DNA from: Gamarada debralockiae
Lineage: Eukaryota; Ascomycota; Leotiomycetes; Helotiales; Hyphodiscaceae
Direction of reading: 5' to 3'
DNA: 64,000 nt
Assembly: GCA_002803225.1 (NCBI GenBank)
Contig: NXFV01000500.1
Span: 1-64,000 of the forward strand
A model generated the notes under the pieces. It had not been told where the DNA came from, did no database searches, and was given only the letters and a program-made list of their open reading frames with translations. Within the stretch, counting starts at the first letter, position 1. The number at the start of each line of letters is the position of its first letter. The translations under genes and the position numbers were made by a program. Positions 1 through 11,801 of the stretch are shown here, one piece after another.

Positions 1-1530
1 CATAGACACTTATATATATATCACAATCGTACAACTTGTTTTCTGATGTATTTTTGCAGTGCGTTTAAGCATATAACCTTCGTTTTATATTGTTTTTATT
101 TTATCCCTCACTAAGAGCACGTGCGATACACAGCGTAATCGGGACGCGCTCATACTCGCATTTCGTTCCTTCTACAGTATATATATCAAGGGGTACTTCC
201 TTATTAATAGTAATAACTAGTAATAGATACTAGCTATTCTATCTCATTCGGTTATTAAGTAGAATCATTCGACCTGCTATTACTATAAACTCTTTTATAC
301 AACTAGTAGAACTACAAATATAGACAACGATATTATAAAGCTTACTAAGTAGCCCTAATAGTCAAAAAACGCGTCGTTAATCTTCTATATCTCCGAGTTC
401 TTCTTATTCTTTTTTGTAATTATATACCTTAAGTTAGTTTATTTTAATTAAAGATTAAAACAAGAAGGCTTAAACAAATAGATTAATAATATAGCTTGTA
501 TAACGAATTCATTAATATTTCGCATTCTATTCAATTGCTTTATATTCCTATAGATAGTCCTTAATAGTATAATAAAGAGTATTGTTTGTACTAGAATTAT
601 TACCTATAACTACTCTAATCTTTTATATAATACTATAATTTATAAGAACTAGCAAGAGAGTATTAAATTACTCCTCTCTTATGTAATTTACTACTATTAG
701 AAGAGTAAGAAGAGCTTTAAAATACTCTTATATATAAGCGATAAAATAAGTATATATACTAAGAAGTAAATATTAATTTAAAGACATTTAAATATTAAGT
801 AAGAGATAAATACTCGATATTACAAACTAAAGCTTCTTTTGTATAGTATCTTAATAAGTCTACTAAAAAGAGCTGATCTTCCTTGCTAATAAAGAGTATA
901 CTATTATAATAGAACCGGACGATTTAAGGTTCATTGCTCGATAAAGGGTATATAATTCCGGCTATTCGATAGCTCGAAAAGGAAGGTTTTATATAACGAC
1001 TAATAAAACTAAAGCTTTATCAATTACCTTTTAATTAAGATATTCTTGAAAAATTAAAGTATTAAACTTATCTATATTATTACTATCTCTTTTCGTATTA
1101 AGGTATAATCGTTATAATTAGGTAGTTGCTTTTAATTTGACTCGACTTCGTACAATTAGAGGGTAAATCTTGTATTGTTTTGCAAGGTATTTTTGTATAT
1201 TTGTACTAATATTTATATAAAAGATTAGGTCCTCTGTATAGTATATATAGTAAGAATACTTTGTGTTCTCTCTATCGTTTGCTATACAACTATATTACTA
1301 TATAGGATTAATATCTTTTCTAGTTTATACTAATTTTTTAAATGCTTTTGTATAAACTAAGTCTTAGGTTATTAAAGAAGTGACTAAAAAAGTCGAAAAG
1401 GATAATTTTATATCAAAATCCATAACTATATAAGTTGTATATATAAAGATCAGAAGGAGAAGAGAGAGCGGGGTTAGAAAATTAGTGTTCTATACTAAAT
1501 AATCGATAGGTAATCGATCGATTCCGATTC
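1..1530. repeat. AT-rich, TpA-rich block, probably RIP-degraded repeat DNA
   Basis: About 1.5 kb with very high A+T, dense TA dinucleotides, stops in every frame and no usable ORF. Composition returns to about 50% GC abruptly near 1530-1560. In Pezizomycotina such blocks are usually transposons mutated by repeat-induced point mutation; that origin is inference, because no terminal repeat or recognisable transposase is left. The block runs off the left edge, so its size is unknown. Confidence 0.7.
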
Positions 1531-1546
1531 GATTCCAATCCTAGTA

Positions 1547-2440
1547 TTGATTACTAAGGAATCGATTCCTCAGGAATCGTTGACCAGCCTGTTAACGAGC
1601 AATCCTCGTGCACCTAGAGGTTGCCGCCGCCAAATCGACCCAGGTTTTCGAGACTTCGAGACCTTAGGGACCATTCGGACGCCTGTTCTGACGACGCGCA
1701 GAAGCTCTATCCAAAACTTATGGAGCTTCTGAAGCGGATGTGTTCACGAAGATCCATCAGGTTCTCATCACTTGACGATGGCGCAGCTTTTTCTTGCCTT
1801 GCCAGATGGCACGAGTTGGATTTGCCTGACACACATCTCAGTTCAGACGAAGATGTCTCTAATGCACTGGATCTGATGTCTGACCCACGCTGTAGGGATC
1901 ATCTTGTCGTGTACTGCACACTTAATCTTCGTGGAGGTCAGCCGGCTTCGGCAGAAGCGGTTGGTATTGACTCAGAATCAGCTAAAAGAAACGAGGAGAG
2001 GGGAACACAACCACAGTGGGGGCCAGGATGGCTTGGAAGACAGTCCTGAGAAATCTTGGAATGCGGCTGGGTTTGCTTCTGTCAGCGGTCTTCACCTAGC
2101 AGCCACGAATCCGCCTACCTCCGGCGGACCGTCGAACACCGAAGAGCCATCGACACCCAGTACAACTCCGAAAGCTCCTGTTTCGACATCAGCAGATGGC
2201 GCAGCGCTGAGTGGCAGCAAGCCAAGTAGTAGAGTCGATGATGCAGAGCCGTCAACTTGAACGGGGAATTGCCCGTAAAGAGTTCGGATGAGTCTGGCAA
2301 CACTGCTGCGTCTCAGGCTAAGAATAAGGGATCTTATTTCGATGATAGTTGAAAGGTGGATATTTGAAGAGATAGTAGCCTTTGCCGGAATGCAGGATGA
2401 AGAAACTACGGCTAACCCAACCTCCTTGAGGATATTCAAC
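1547..2440. other. Coding-like relic region, unrecognised
   Basis: This is the first normal-GC DNA after the AT-rich block. The + strand has overlapping open frames at 1621-2049 and 1904-2260. The first has ordinary amino-acid composition with acidic stretches; the second becomes Ser/Thr/Pro-rich. Neither has a clear start context or a recognisable domain, and joining them needs a frameshift or an unseen intron. A broken gene next to a repeat block is the simplest reading, but no function can be given and non-coding origin is not excluded. Confidence 0.25.
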
Positions 2441-3435
2441 TAGATAGATGGAGCTGATCATGATAATTGGCTAGAGTCCAAGGCCGAAGTATATCACTCA
2501 AGACCAATGGGATCTTATTCTCCACAGAACATTCTCAATCATTCATTCTAAACAAACCATCTAAAACTCTGCAGAAAACTCTTAGGTACTATCATTCCCT
2601 AGGGTACCTGAAATCCTCAATCGTTCATTCCAAATGAACGATTTAGAAAATCAGACAATAAAACTCACAAGTGTGATAGCAGTGCTGAAAAAGACAATCC
2701 ACATCTGCAAGCAACTTTCAAAGCATTTTCAAAGAGGTGTTCACAGCCTCTTTGCCCAAAGCTCTTCGCTGATATCGATAAAAAGATCACGTAGCCAGCA
2801 TCTTCCCAAGCAAACAACTTCGAAGTTTGCAAGAATTATGGAAGCGAGATGGAGTTGTATTAGTACAAGTTGCCCTACAAATTCAAGCCATCTCACTTAT
2901 CTTTTCAGTTGTATGTCGATGGGTGCGTGCTGAGTGTACGATTGTTGCGTTGGTGAGCCCCGATAAACTTGGCCTAATCGGAGCTGTTTTCGTTGTCGGT
3001 CGCTCTTTTAGTGTCGATCTTGTTTTCATTGTCGAATTTCAGGGCCTAGAAGAGGGGATGCTTCTCCAGATTGAGTTATATACGATAGATGCACAAGTTC
3101 TCTTCAAGTCTCCCTAATACCGCATTAGTTATACCACGCTCCCAGAATCTCTGTCGATTGGAGCGTACCATCCATGCCGTAACATGCCAGCACTTGAGCT
3201 GGTCCTATCAATTTGGAGGAACTCAAAAAAGTAGGAGAGCGATATACACTCAAAAATCTCGAAAGATCCAATCCTTCAATCCCTTTTAATAAACAAATGT
3301 CTAAATCCTTTACACCTCCTCTATAGACTCTTCCGTCCTATCTGTGACATTACGAATTTCAAACTTTACTTCCGTCTTAGAACGTCATCGAAAACCACGC
3401 CAGTTTCACTCAACTAGCGTGTAACGCTCTTCGTC

Positions 3436-3462
3436 GAAGTCTATAAAAATGCCCACGTGACC
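3436..3462 (+). promoter_or_regulatory. Duplicated TATA + CACGTG module, copy 1
   Basis: Contains CTATAAAAA followed closely by CCCACGTGA. About 23 of 27 positions match the second copy at 4112-4138, and three of the four differences are transitions. The TATA-like element and E-box suggest a core promoter; this is inferred from sequence only. Confidence 0.35.
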
Positions 3463-4111
3463 TCCATCTGTCCTGCAAATCTGTGATTTCCGTCGTCCCA
3501 TGCATGAGGAGTTGTGGCACAGCAAGGTGCCGTATACAATCTAGCTGTAATTTCTATAAAGTTTCTACACTTTCTTCAATGGGTGCGTACCGCATATCTG
3601 CTTCTCGCGTGGATGGAGTGTATAATTTTGGTTCGGCAGGAGCAATTTTGTTTTCGTTCTCTTTTCTGGTGTCGATCTTCTTTTCCTGTTGGAGATTTAG
3701 GAAAGTGGAAGAAGGGGCTCTATCAGCTTGAGTTTATGAGTTAGTTGGAATAAAGGCCCAAGTACTGGGAGTGATTCACCTACTGGCAAAACACCTCCTC
3801 TGAACTCTCTCACATCCAAGTCGTTAATGCGTGATACCAGGGACTTGCCAAATCGCGGAATCCTGTAACTGGAACAAATTCAACAAAGAGTGGCTATTTA
3901 CCCTCAATCTCCAAAGAAGTTCACTCGGTCATTCACCCCCTTTCAACAATCCCCGTTTCCATTTCCAGTGAAGCGACTCACCCCCTCAAAACGGATATCC
4001 CGTCATTCACTATATCCTCCCTCAACAAACCTGCACACTCCGTTCCCTGAATCAGCGAAAACTCTATGATCCATTAAATTAGCATGCAGCGACAGCGTCT
4101 TAGTTGTTCGC

Positions 4112-4138
4112 CGAAATCTATATAAATACCCACGTGAT
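4112..4138 (+). promoter_or_regulatory. Duplicated TATA + CACGTG module, copy 2
   Basis: Contains CTATATAAA followed by CCCACGTGA, matching the module at 3436-3462. Both copies are followed within about 20 bp by a similar 'TGTCC(T/A)GCAA' string, so the similarity continues into the presumed leader. Confidence 0.35.
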
Positions 4139-4614
4139 CGGCAATTTGTCCAGCAAGCCCAGATATCAGAATTGATCTGCGAATCTCTTCGCCTGTTGGA
4201 AGTTCCGTCTACGAGCCATTATGACGCTTTTGGAAACTTCAAAACCTCTTTTTGGAATTTTGCATTGACTTGGCTCGAGACTGAGATTGTAGCTCCGGGA
4301 AGCAAGAGTTTTGAGAGGGGTAAGAGAGTAGTTAGAACTATAACGCTGTCGAGAACGATTGTAGTACTCGACAATAAGATGATCTTGGAAGCAAAGAAAA
4401 ACTAGACAAAGCCGCTTAGGATGGGGGAGAGCTTCATCTGAGAGGCCAGATCACAATGGTGGCATCTGAGCAGGTATCTGAATCAGACGCTGCATTCCCT
4501 CCTCGAATTCTCTTGAGCAACGACTGTTTGCTCGCATGATTCTAGGATTTGATTTGGTGCTACAAAAATATGTATGCATGTATATATTCAATAAGGATTA
4601 AGATATATTCTTCA

Positions 4615-6175
4615 TCATGGCCCAGGACATCCACTTGGCGGATAATTGCATGACGATGGCACGGTTCCTCCTGTGATGTCCACTCCATTGAAGATGAAGT
4701 TGCTGCAGCTGCCTGCACCGCAGAGAATGTAGTAGTCCTTTGCACCAGCAATTGCCGTGCCTGTGATGTCTTGGAAGAGGAGGTTGGAAATGATGACACC
4801 GTTACTGGGAATGCCGGTGGGTCTATCCTCAACATTAGCCGCTTGAGTTCTTGGCCACTGGACATATCGGGGTACGAGGCGAAACGAGAAGTTGGCTCAC
4901 CCTCCATTCAAATAATCTTGCTGCACATCAATGCCGTAGATGGAGATCTCGCTAAGATCTATGTTACTGTAAGTGATATTCGAGATGAAACCCGTGGTGT
5001 TGAAGTTGGTCTTTATGCGAGCTCCATTCTGAGAGTTGACGACGATGCTATTCGAGAACTTCAAAAGTCAGCCTCCACATCCGAACAAGAAATACTAAAT
5101 ACATACCACGATGTTTGTGACATTATTATTACTCTTGCCACCCACAGACCCAATACTCAGTCCATGGCCTCCGGAGCAGTACATGTTGTCCACCGTGATA
5201 TTGTTTCCGCTCGTAATGGCTACACAATCATCTTGATTGTACACCGTATTATCGTATATTAAGGAATCGGTCGTGGTACTGACATCGAATCCGTCTGTGT
5301 TGTGCGCGGCAGCAAGACCACCGCTGATTGCGTTCGGTGCATTGCCCGCGCTGTTGTCAAGCAACATGTTACGCATGGTCAGGTCGGAACAACTGGATAT
5401 GCTGAAAAGATGAGTGGGCCAGTTTTGAATATGCAAATTCTCGATCACTGAACCTGCAGTCATTTTGTTGACTACGATGAAGTGATCGGGCCTGAATCTA
5501 TTAGTTACGGATGCATTCCAGGCGATAAGAGAATACATACTTCGGAACTCCTCCGTTCGAGCCTTGGCCGTCCCAATATGCTTGCCCGTTTCCGTCAATG
5601 ATTGCCCCAGGAGCTGATGTAATAGTTACATTCTTCCCACCAAAGGTTATGGGATTAAATGTTGAGGAATTGGTGAATGCAAAAGTGGTCAACCCAGCAA
5701 ACGTGACAACCGAATTAGCCTTCAAGCTTGCAAGGTTGATACTGCTGTTGGTTGGTACTGCGATACCGTCCAACGTTATTGCGGTGCAAGCAGCCACTGC
5801 CGGGGCAATTTGTGAATATACTGTGGCAGTACATGTCGTGCCTATGGAGGTTGCGGTGGAGGTTGAGCTCGAGGAGATTGTTGAGCTCGTGCTGGATATT
5901 GAAGTAGAACTGGAAGTGCTGGTTACTGCAGTGAAAAGACATGAGCACGCAGTCGACACTCTCGATGGTAGGTTGGAGCATTGAGTAGCGTAGGCGGGCA
6001 GTCCGGTCGTAGCAGTCAGAACAGCGGTCGTATATGTTGCACAAAACGTGGCAGCATTCGCCGATGATCCGATAAAAGCTCTCAAACAATTGTCGTGACT
6101 ACACGCTCGGCGATCCAGCTGAGGGACAGCGGACACGAACGTCAACAATGACGCGAGGATAATAGAAGCTCGCAT
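4615..6175 (-). CDS. Secreted endopolygalacturonase (GH28) with N-terminal Cys-rich domain
   Basis: Hydrolyses alpha-1,4-galacturonan in pectin outside the cell. Four exons: 6175-5541, 5491-5107, 5058-4901 and 4822-4615. They join in frame to 461 aa. The start chosen is the Met that opens a signal peptide (about residues 1-17). Next comes a six-Cys segment (C-x4-C ... C ... C ... C-x-C), then a Ser/Thr-only linker of about 40 residues, then the right-handed beta-helix. All four GH28 catalytic signatures are visible: NTDGFD near residue 275, NQDD near 297, GGHGLSIGS near 322 and RIKTN near 353. The C-terminus keeps the family's DY-x-NG-x-PTG-x-P motif, which fixed the third acceptor, and a Cys-rich end. 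The gene looks intact. The N-terminal Cys domain and linker are extra to a plain fungal endo-PG of about 370 aa. Confidence 0.93.
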
Positions 6176-8406
6176 GCTGGAGAATTTCGAGAAATGAAAG
6201 ACACCAGATGGAATTGAGTTCGACGCGAAAGGTAATAACAAGGAATTGACGCGTTTGCAGTCGATTCCTTATATGATTCGAAGCTGTTAAAGAAAATTGC
6301 CTACCTCATCGACTTCGCATCGGAAAAACTTTTTCATGGGATGTCCACCGGAAGAATACAAGTATCCTGGACCATGATGAAGATCCGCCAGAAAGATCTG
6401 TCGAACTAAGCCTGGGTGACTGCTTCCAGCTCACTTGGGATGAAGAGACGTCATGAAATCAAATTTCTCTCCACAGCTTCCCAAGAGCTGTTATTCTCCA
6501 CGTGAAACCCCAATGCTCAGGGCGCGGCTAATGCAGGTCCATGCATTTCGAGTCCACATTGGAGATTGCGGCGCTCTGGAGGGATGCTGGTTCGGCGGAG
6601 AGATTTTCTCCACGAGTAAAACGGGCTAATTTGAAGAGGAGAAGCGGGATTGAAGCTTGCAGTCAGGACGGTGAAAATGGAATATCAAAGCTCAGGTGAC
6701 TATCAATGAGACTAAACTGTCATCGCTGTTTCGACTGAATCAGCTGGGACCACGGACAATGTATTTGATACTTGCTTGAGAGTGTGTAGAGGGAGCTTTA
6801 TGATGGGAGAAAAGTAGATGGAGATCCAGCGGACAAGGATGTCTTATAAATAAATTATTTGCAGTTTATCTTGTGACTGATCATATCCTACCGAGACCTG
6901 ATTGGAAGACCTGAAAAAGCTATTTGAGGATCCCCAAGGATTTATGTGAGAGCCCTGTGAACAGAACGATTTACCTCCACCGGCTCGATGCAGCTCTCAT
7001 CGGCAACACGAGAGCGACACATATGTTGGATTGTTGGCTCATTCCTACAGGGCAAGCTGCAGCCTGGGTGGCGTATCGTACAGTATCCTCAGCAAACACA
7101 AATTCTGCATGACGGACGTTGTCCATCTCGACCTCGACCAGCCTGAAAGGTCTTCCTCGTAATTCAGCCATACAAACACCGCTCGAAGTTTCTTAAAAGA
7201 ATGGTGAACCTTTATCATCCAGTCTCAGAGCTCACCGATGCTCACCATGAAATCAGCTGTGTTCTGCTGTCCAAGATGCGGTCGCGGATCCATCCATCCT
7301 CGAGGATGGAGCGCCACCAAGAAAGGGGGTGTGAAACAGTCCCACGCAATTCGATGACATGTGCCCTTGAAGTGCATCCTGCCGCTCCACATTTCTTCAC
7401 ACCCGGTCTTGCCTCAACTTTGCTTCTGCCTGGAAAGGCTGTCATACCCCCAAAACTGCGCCATTTCAGAGACCCTTGCAATATCTATCATGCGACCGGC
7501 TACCACGGACATGCGGTCGAATCACTGTTTGAAGTGGCTTATGGACTGGATTCTTGAGTGGATGTGTACCACGTTAGGGCCTTGTTGGGTTACCTAAATC
7601 CTTGTAGCTCCCTGGGCGTTGCATAATCTCCACTGTTTGGGCGAAAAAGGATGAGGGAAAGGTTATAAGGAGTCCTCGTCGCCGGTAAGTGAGATGCCAC
7701 CGTGAGCGACGTCCGCCCTCTCGACGATGGAAGGGCTACTCTTTTTCAATTTTCGAATTCGACGTGCCAACTTCTGCCTGACGGGTGACTTCTCCGCTTC
7801 ATGCACTGTTCATGCACCTGCACCCAATGGGCATCGTCTGAGGGATTGCTCTCTCTGCAATGGACCACCACGACCCCTCATTGGCTGATTTATGGCTGCC
7901 ACACCTTTCCACACCGAGAGACCTCGACACGCACGCACAGCACAAATGCCAAGCCGAGCTCACGAGTGAGCAGGAATTGCACTGCTGAAAATCACGTGAA
8001 GTATATTTCAATTGGCGTCATTACATTATCAATTCAATGCAGAATTGGGCATTGCGGCACGGTATCTACCGATTGATGTCGGTGTGCAGTAATGGTTTTG
8101 GGGTACAGGTAAGTCGCCGTCAACGTTGGGTTCTGACGAGAACCAGTACGGTGGGTGATTCTCCACTGTCCTCCCTCGCTCACCTTCGCGTCCGAGCTTC
8201 CCCCTCCTACCTCGAGAATCTTTTCAACACCAATCGACTTAACCACTGCAAAACACATTATTATTCTCTGCAAACCATCGTTTCTGGTCAGCAAAAGGTG
8301 GAACACAGCACATCTTCAAAATAAATCCTCATTTTCCCAAGGTAAGCAACTCACACTCCTCTCAAGTCGAATTCCACTGACATCGCTGCCTAGCACCTCT
8401 CCCACC
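6176..8406. other. Intergenic; no supported gene
   Basis: This holds the upstream region of the polygalacturonase and the leader of the next gene. Frames at 6924-7112, 7201-7557 and 7801-8076 are short, lack coding character and overlap each other on both strands. Just before the next start codon there is a probable 5'-UTR intron at 8342-8393 (GTAAGC to CCTAG). Confidence 0.5.
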
Positions 8407-9021
8407 ATGACTCCTTACCACAACGGCGGACTCTTTACCCAAGGCATGGCGGCGAATAAATATACCGGGAATGACTGGGTGTTTCAAGGCAATACTATTC
8501 TCGAACCTGTCTACGAAGGCAACTTCGATGCGGATATCGATGCTATTGCGGAGAGTATTGGGGACGACAGCGGATATTATTCGAACGACACCGATTCCTT
8601 CGAAGCAAGCAACGACAACGTTGCCCACTACGACAACCGTCCTTCCACGTCCAGTTTTCAGGACCAGACTGCCAAAGTCCCTCATTCAACCTCCTTCTTC
8701 GCTGATGTTCCTGCCTCCAACAAGTCAAATCATGGCTCGATTTACAGTGGAACTCTCAACAAAAGCACGACATGCCTCGAGAGTCGCACTTCATACGGGA
8801 AGCAGCCAAAGGAGACTCGGATAAGCAAGACGCTCTATCATCCTGTGCACGAGTACGAGCACAAGACACCCCACAAATACTCCGCCGTCAGCGTCGAGTC
8901 GAGCGGTCCTATCGAAAGCTGGGCAAGCACAGACGAGCGTCATGAGTGGATTGCGTATCGACTGGAGCAAGCGCCGAATTCTCCATCTGGAAAGAGACGC
9001 AAGAGTGGCAGCAGGAAGTAA
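8407..9021 (+). CDS. Orphan acidic/Ser-rich protein, function unknown
   Basis: The open frame extends upstream, but the Met at 8407 follows CCCACC, a good fungal start context, directly after the acceptor of a probable 5'-UTR intron (8342-8393). The product is 204 aa. It is hydrophilic and rich in Asp, Ser, Asn and Tyr around residues 45-85. It has no signal peptide or membrane segment and ends in a basic tail (KRRKSGSRK) that could act as a nuclear signal. No domain is recognised. Biased composition suggests mostly disordered structure. Both neighbouring intervals are gene-poor. Confidence 0.5.
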   Translation: MTPYHNGGLFTQGMAANKYTGNDWVFQGNTILEPVYEGNFDADIDAIAESIGDDSGYYSNDTDSFEASNDNVAHYDNRPSTSSFQDQTAKVPHSTSFFADVPASNKSNHGSIYSGTLNKSTTCLESRTSYGKQPKETRISKTLYHPVHEYEHKTPHKYSAVSVESSGPIESWASTDERHEWIAYRLEQAPNSPSGKRRKSGSRK

Positions 9022-10498
9022 CTGCTCGTGTCTTCAAAATTTCATGAATTTCATGAGTTTGGCTCTTGAGTTTGGACAGGCGTTTGGATAGGCAACGGTT
9101 GATTTTACCGGTCCCTGGAGAAGAGTAATGATGTTGATACCAACCTTGCAGGGTCAAGGATATCTCAAGCCAAAAATGTTTATACCCAAATTGAACAAAT
9201 CTCTACCTTGCACAATAGTCTGCTTGCTATCCATTTCCCACAAGCTTGTGACAGTAAAATATTTATTTGAACATTCTGCACTTTTGCAATTCTTGAGATT
9301 CAACCTAAAGAGTACCTAGATGCCCAGCCCTTGAAATTGTACTCTTCAGGCAACAGAATTTATAGACAGCAAAATCCGTGGACAGAAGAGTCTGATCAAC
9401 ACATTCTCCGGACACAAGAGTCTGGGGTCTGGGACAATAAAATGCAAATTCTCTGAATAACAATTGCAACTCTAACCATAAACTTCGACGTGCAACAAAC
9501 CAAAATAAGGGCCAGTGATTGGGTGTCGAGGCAATTCTCTTTCCCAACTCGACGCCTTCTCCCCGCTGCAGATTCCCCATTATTACCTTCTTCACCTCTT
9601 CTCCCTCAATTCACCTTCACGCCTTCCAGTCCTTCAGGATTCACCTACAAGTCTCCTCGTCTGCTTTTCCTTTCCCTTTCCTTTCCCCTCTACCACCAAC
9701 TCCACCTCACCACCTCAAACTCCTTACCACTGTCTCCAAAATCATCACGAGCAGCGAGGGCCACAGACTGACGCCCTCTCCCTGCCCTTTTCCGCCCTTT
9801 TCTTCGCCCTGCCTCACGAAATCCCGAGGGCGTGGAAAAGGGCAAATTTTCAGACGTGCAACAAAAGATTCAGCTTTCCTAAATGGGATGAGGCTGAGAA
9901 AGGGGGTGAGAGGGGCACGTGAATGCGGGGTAATTTTGGGGGATTGTGTGATTGGATGTCTTGTTGCTAAACAAAAACTTCTCGCCCAGGTCGATGCTCT
10001 TGATTTGTTGGAGGCGATTGAGCTTGGTTTGATTGGCCAATGGGTTTCAGATTGATTGTTCTCTATCCGAACAAGGAGTTTGAAATCTTAAGTCACGTGA
10101 CGTGTGATTCTTGGGCCGACTGAAGCGGGGGCTCGTTGATTAGGTGAGATGTTTAGAAGTTTAGAAACAAGGTGTTTAATTTAACAGACCGAGTATCATT
10201 CGGAAGCCTAGCAGGCCATAACGGAAACGCTGGGGGGATGCAGGCTCCCACGTGACAACGCATAGACGTTGACGTCCGTTTGAAACCGAACTTGGAAACG
10301 GATGCTTTAACGTCAGATTTCTACAACTTAAGGACTTTCTACTTCTCATCGCTCATTCCATGATTTCAGCCATTTAGTTGCCCGACCAATTCGTTGCGCA
10401 GAGCATTCATATCGAATCTCTCTTCTTCAAGTTTGGAACTTGTCTTCGTCCTTTCTCCCATTCCAGAGACTCTGCCTCGCGAGTTATTAGATGGACTG
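9022..10498. other. Intergenic; pyrimidine-rich tract, no supported gene
   Basis: From about 9540 to 9800 the + strand is strongly C/T-rich with runs such as CCTTTCC. This opens several overlapping frames (9490-10055) of Ser/Pro/Leu composition that I regard as artefacts. CACGTG-type boxes occur near 9917, 10094 and 10250. Nothing else is recognised. Confidence 0.45.
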
Positions 10499-11801
10499 AT
10501 GAAAATCCCCTTCAACAATCAGCCACCAGACCCAGCACAAGACGGCGGCAGAACTTCGCGAAATTGACACTGAACAACTGAGGCTCGGGAGGAAGTGGGC
10601 GAATGCAATGGCCGGCAAGAGGATCTACGAAGGCGTTGAAGAATGCGATCCGAACGCCCCTGCGAAGGTCATGGCGAAATACTATCCTCCAGGCGTGGCA
10701 CCAGGAATGGCGGCCTCGGCAGCGCCGGCAGCTCTCGAAGTTCGTCCAACCCTCCCCGCCCATATGATGAAGAGTGGTATCAGCGCAGAAGCGGGGTGGT
10801 AGGGATGAAGACGAGGAGGAGAGAGGTTTCCAATATGAGAATGAGGATGAAGAGGAAGACTATGGACCTGTCGATAGGAGTGATGAGGAGATTGACTTCT
10901 CCAGCATGACTGATGAGGAGCGGGAATTTGATGTCTGGTATCAGAGCCTGAAAACTGGCAATCCCATCAACAAGAACTGGATGAGCAAGTCTGGGGGTAA
11001 GGACAAGAAGAAGAAGTTTGATGAAGATTGATTGGTATAAAAGCCTGAAGAGGGGTAATCCTTTGACGGGGACACAAGGCCGAAGGATTGAAGTATGGTC
11101 TCGACAACGCCAAGTTCACATTCTCTGTTACGACCCAATCGGACGCCGTGAAGGAGATCAGTCTCTACTGCACCCACGGTTAGACGTATCTTTGGTCGCT
11201 TCATATTTCGGTCTAAGATAAGCAAAGATTTCTATAACGGCATAGGTGAGCCAAGTAAAGATTGCGCTGATCTCGCGGTTACCACCTTCGACCCACAAGG
11301 CAAATTGAAGACGCAATGGTACAAGGATCCTGTTCTGAAGGGATCAGACGTTTGGTCGAATACTCAATTCCCAGATCACCAAAGCATGAAATATGGCAAT
11401 CCTCTCATCATCGAGACTGCAGCCGTGGTGATGGACTACCGTCCGAAGCGCATTGGAAAGGCTATGCTCGAGGCCGATCTCAGTGAAATGGCAGCTTGTG
11501 ATATGGGCATCCACTATGTATTCACCTGGCCAACGCAACTAAACTCAGCACTCGATGCATCTTTTAACTTACCTGAGGGAAGCACAGCGGGAGAAGCTGT
11601 TTTCAATGCCAACAAGGCCAAGGTCATTGCATTCTGGTGAGCATTGGGATCCCGTCGCATCGGTACGTCAAAATGATTTGCTTATGCTGTGGACGAGAAC
11701 GATCCATCTCGTCAACTCGCTGCCGACGCCGACTTCGGCCCGGTAGAGGAAATGATTCTCAAGAGATCGTTCTTCTATATTTTCCAACGTTTGGAAGTAT
11801 C
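10499..11801 (+). pseudogene. Broken GNAT-type acetyltransferase gene
   Basis: Coding-quality sequence is split over frames. It begins with an N-terminal part from 10499, followed by a very acidic linker (DEDEEE..., 10800-10930). A conserved segment then reads KYGLDNAKFTFSVTTQSD, probably after an intron at 11035-11078. The longest block, 11224-11637, contains the GNAT-like core with R-P-K-R-I-G-K-AML, then FW. Frameshifts lie near 10560, 10700-10790 and 11180. In the C-terminal frame two TGA codons occur at 11638-11640 (after AFW) and 11674-11676 (after IGTSK). Coding continues directly after each, giving ALGSRRIGTSK and FAYAVDENDPSRQLAADADF. Arg (CGA) and Trp (TGG) are the expected residues there in 'FWRxLGFRRIGTSxWF', so single transitions explain both stops. 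Assignment to GNAT rests on that pattern and is moderately sure. Confidence 0.6.

Larger units (their letters stand above)
2634..4405 (+). other. Two or three diverged copies of an unknown unit
   Basis: Short frames at 2827-3117 and 3514-3744 look like distant relatives. Both contain a W-V-R-(A/T) motif in a hydrophobic stretch, then a stretch over similar DNA ('gtgtcgatctt' in both), then a Leu/Gln-rich tail. A third unit may start near 4172. The two later units are each preceded by a nearly identical promoter-like module (3436-3462 and 4112-4138). No known domain is visible and the frames are short, so gene status is uncertain. Local tandem duplication followed by decay would explain the pattern. 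Confidence 0.3.

Noticed and set aside
4771..5984. Long + strand frames (4771-5262, 5598-5984)
   Set aside because: Antisense to the exons of the polygalacturonase, whose catalytic motifs and splice phases are unmistakable on the minus strand.
8155..8406. Upstream extension of the orphan protein frame to 8155
   Set aside because: It crosses a good donor and acceptor (8342-8393) and is Ser/Leu-rich without motifs; the Met at 8407 has the better context.
9490..10055. Three overlapping + frames of up to 178 codons
   Set aside because: Produced by a C/T-rich tract; composition is low-complexity and no start, splice or domain supports them.
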